Positions 63,392 through 64,000 of a stretch of DNA of 64,000 nt are shown here, piece after piece. The stretch is taken from contig NZ_OZ255701.1 of the NCBI RefSeq assembly GCF_965276875.1, positions 2,108,001 to 2,172,000 on the forward strand, given 5' to 3'. The first letter of the stretch is position 1. Every line of letters starts with the position of its first letter. The DNA is from Lichenicoccus sp965276875 (GTDB lineage: Bacteria > Pseudomonadota > Alphaproteobacteria > Acetobacterales > Acetobacteraceae). The notes under the pieces are model-generated. The model was given only the letters and a program-made list of their open reading frames with translations, searched no databases and was not told the DNA's origin. A program made the position numbers and the translations under genes.

Positions 63392-64000
63392 AGATCACAG
63401 AGACGAATTGGCCGCAACTTGATGCGGTGCTTGCCCACGAGACGCGGGCGATCATTCCGCTCGGCTGCACCGAGCAGCATGCTTTCCTGAGTCTCGCGAC
63501 TGACTCCATCCTCGCCGAACGCGTGGCAACGCAAGCGGCGGAACCGCTCGGGGTGCCGGTCTTTCCGGTGCTGCCCTACGGCATCACGCCATACTTCCTC
63601 GGCTATCCAGGCACGGTCTCGTTGCGCGTCGAAACCTATGCGCGGCTGTTGTGCGATATCCTCGACAGCCTGTCGCGGCAGGGTTTCAGGCGGTTCCTGT
63701 TCGTCAACGGGCATGGCGGCAACCAGCCCGGACAGGTCGTCGCCGCCGAGTGGCAGGCCGCCAATCCGGGTTGCACGGTCCAGTTCCACAATTGGTGGAA
63801 CGCACCGCGTACCTGGGAGGCGGTGCAGGCGGTGGACTCGGTGGCCTCGCACGCCTCCTGGATGGAGAACTTTCCCTGGACCCGTCTGGCCGGGGCCACG
63901 CCGCCCACATCCGCCAAGCCGCCGGTCGATATCGGGCGCATGCGGGCCATGACACCCGAACGGACGCGCGACTATCTGGGCGACGGCAATTTCGGCGGTC
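63388..64000 (+). CDS. Creatininase family amidohydrolase (3' end outside window)
   Basis: The visible 204 residues belong to the creatininase family, metal-dependent cyclic amide hydrolases. Metal and active-site residues are seen in PLGCTEQHAFLSLATDS (Glu29, His31, Asp39) and FVNGHGGNQPGQVV (His109). The family opens creatinine and related lactams; members in peptide or cofactor pathways act on other amides. The ATG overlaps the GntR stop as ATGA, so both are translated together. Its position suggests a role in the peptide locus. The gene runs past the right edge. Confidence 0.9.
   Translation, partial: MKITETNWPQLDAVLAHETRAIIPLGCTEQHAFLSLATDSILAERVATQAAEPLGVPVFPVLPYGITPYFLGYPGTVSLRVETYARLLCDILDSLSRQGFRRFLFVNGHGGNQPGQVVAAEWQAANPGCTVQFHNWWNAPRTWEAVQAVDSVASHASWMENFPWTRLAGATPPTSAKPPVDIGRMRAMTPERTRDYLGDGNFGG

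Noticed and set aside
1..64000. CRISPR array or prophage genes
   Set aside because: No regularly spaced direct repeats and no capsid, terminase, integrase or transposase gene were recognised in the window.

Overview
The window is GC-rich DNA from an alphaproteobacterium. The right half (about 34.7-64 kb) looks chromosomal and fits a Rhodospirillales/Acetobacteraceae-type genome: CysN/CysC fusion, SWIB-domain protein, thioredoxin-TPR/LON-domain/Trm112-like gene run, TonB receptor. That family-level placement is inference from gene content only.

Region 1 (1-34.7 kb) is accessory DNA. It opens with an MbcA/ParS-RES toxin-antitoxin pair behind a leader that can hide its ribosome binding site, followed by two tRNA 3'-half fragments (Gly-GCC, then Leu-UAA-like) within 170 bp. 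After that comes a patchwork of small redox and catabolic modules, mostly regulator plus enzyme: AraC regulator, decayed SDR and NmrA-like genes, DUF5519 protein, F420/NADP-type reductase, epoxide hydrolase; an operon of aldehyde dehydrogenase, a beta-helix-like protein and a Na+/H+ antiporter; SDR; aldo/keto reductase plus hydrolase with a truncated TetR gene but surviving operators; an operon of cupin, beta-class GST, GMC oxidoreductase and catalase-like peroxidase; DUF5996 and LysR; FMN reductase facing a luciferase-like monooxygenase; DJ-1-like protein, a second aldehyde dehydrogenase with divergent LysR; a gamma-resorcylate-decarboxylase-like enzyme and an NTF2-like protein. Its right end holds mobile-element debris (LysR pseudogene, HsdR fragment fused to a DUF2274 tail typical of trb conjugation operons, a GNAT/DUF1778 toxin-antitoxin pair) and stops at an intact tRNA-Gly(GCC). 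Nine broken genes lie in this region and I found none in the rest of the window.

Region 2 (34.9-46.7 kb) is housekeeping-like: thioredoxin-TPR protein, LON-domain protein, Trm112-like protein, fasciclin lipoprotein, SWIB protein, an ACS-type MFS transporter, a CurA-type oxidoreductase, CysQ and CysD-CysN/C. It contains the most unusual protein of the window, an 824-residue fusion of an HdeD-like membrane domain, a permuted papain-like cysteine-hydrolase domain and a complete MFS transporter.

Region 3 (47-64 kb) is a coherent peptide-utilisation locus. A TonB receptor and a D-stereospecific aminopeptidase lie on the plus strand. Facing them is a minus-strand operon of ten genes joined mostly by 1-14 bp overlaps: Dpp-type substrate-binding protein, DppBCDF, M32 carboxypeptidase, isoaspartyl peptidase, a ketopantoate-reductase-like enzyme, an SDR and an APC permease. 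A divergent GntR regulator overlaps a creatininase-family gene that runs off the window end. The set suggests uptake and breakdown of peptides that ordinary peptidases cannot cut (D-residues, beta-Asp links), followed by redox processing of a product. The substrate is not determinable from sequence.
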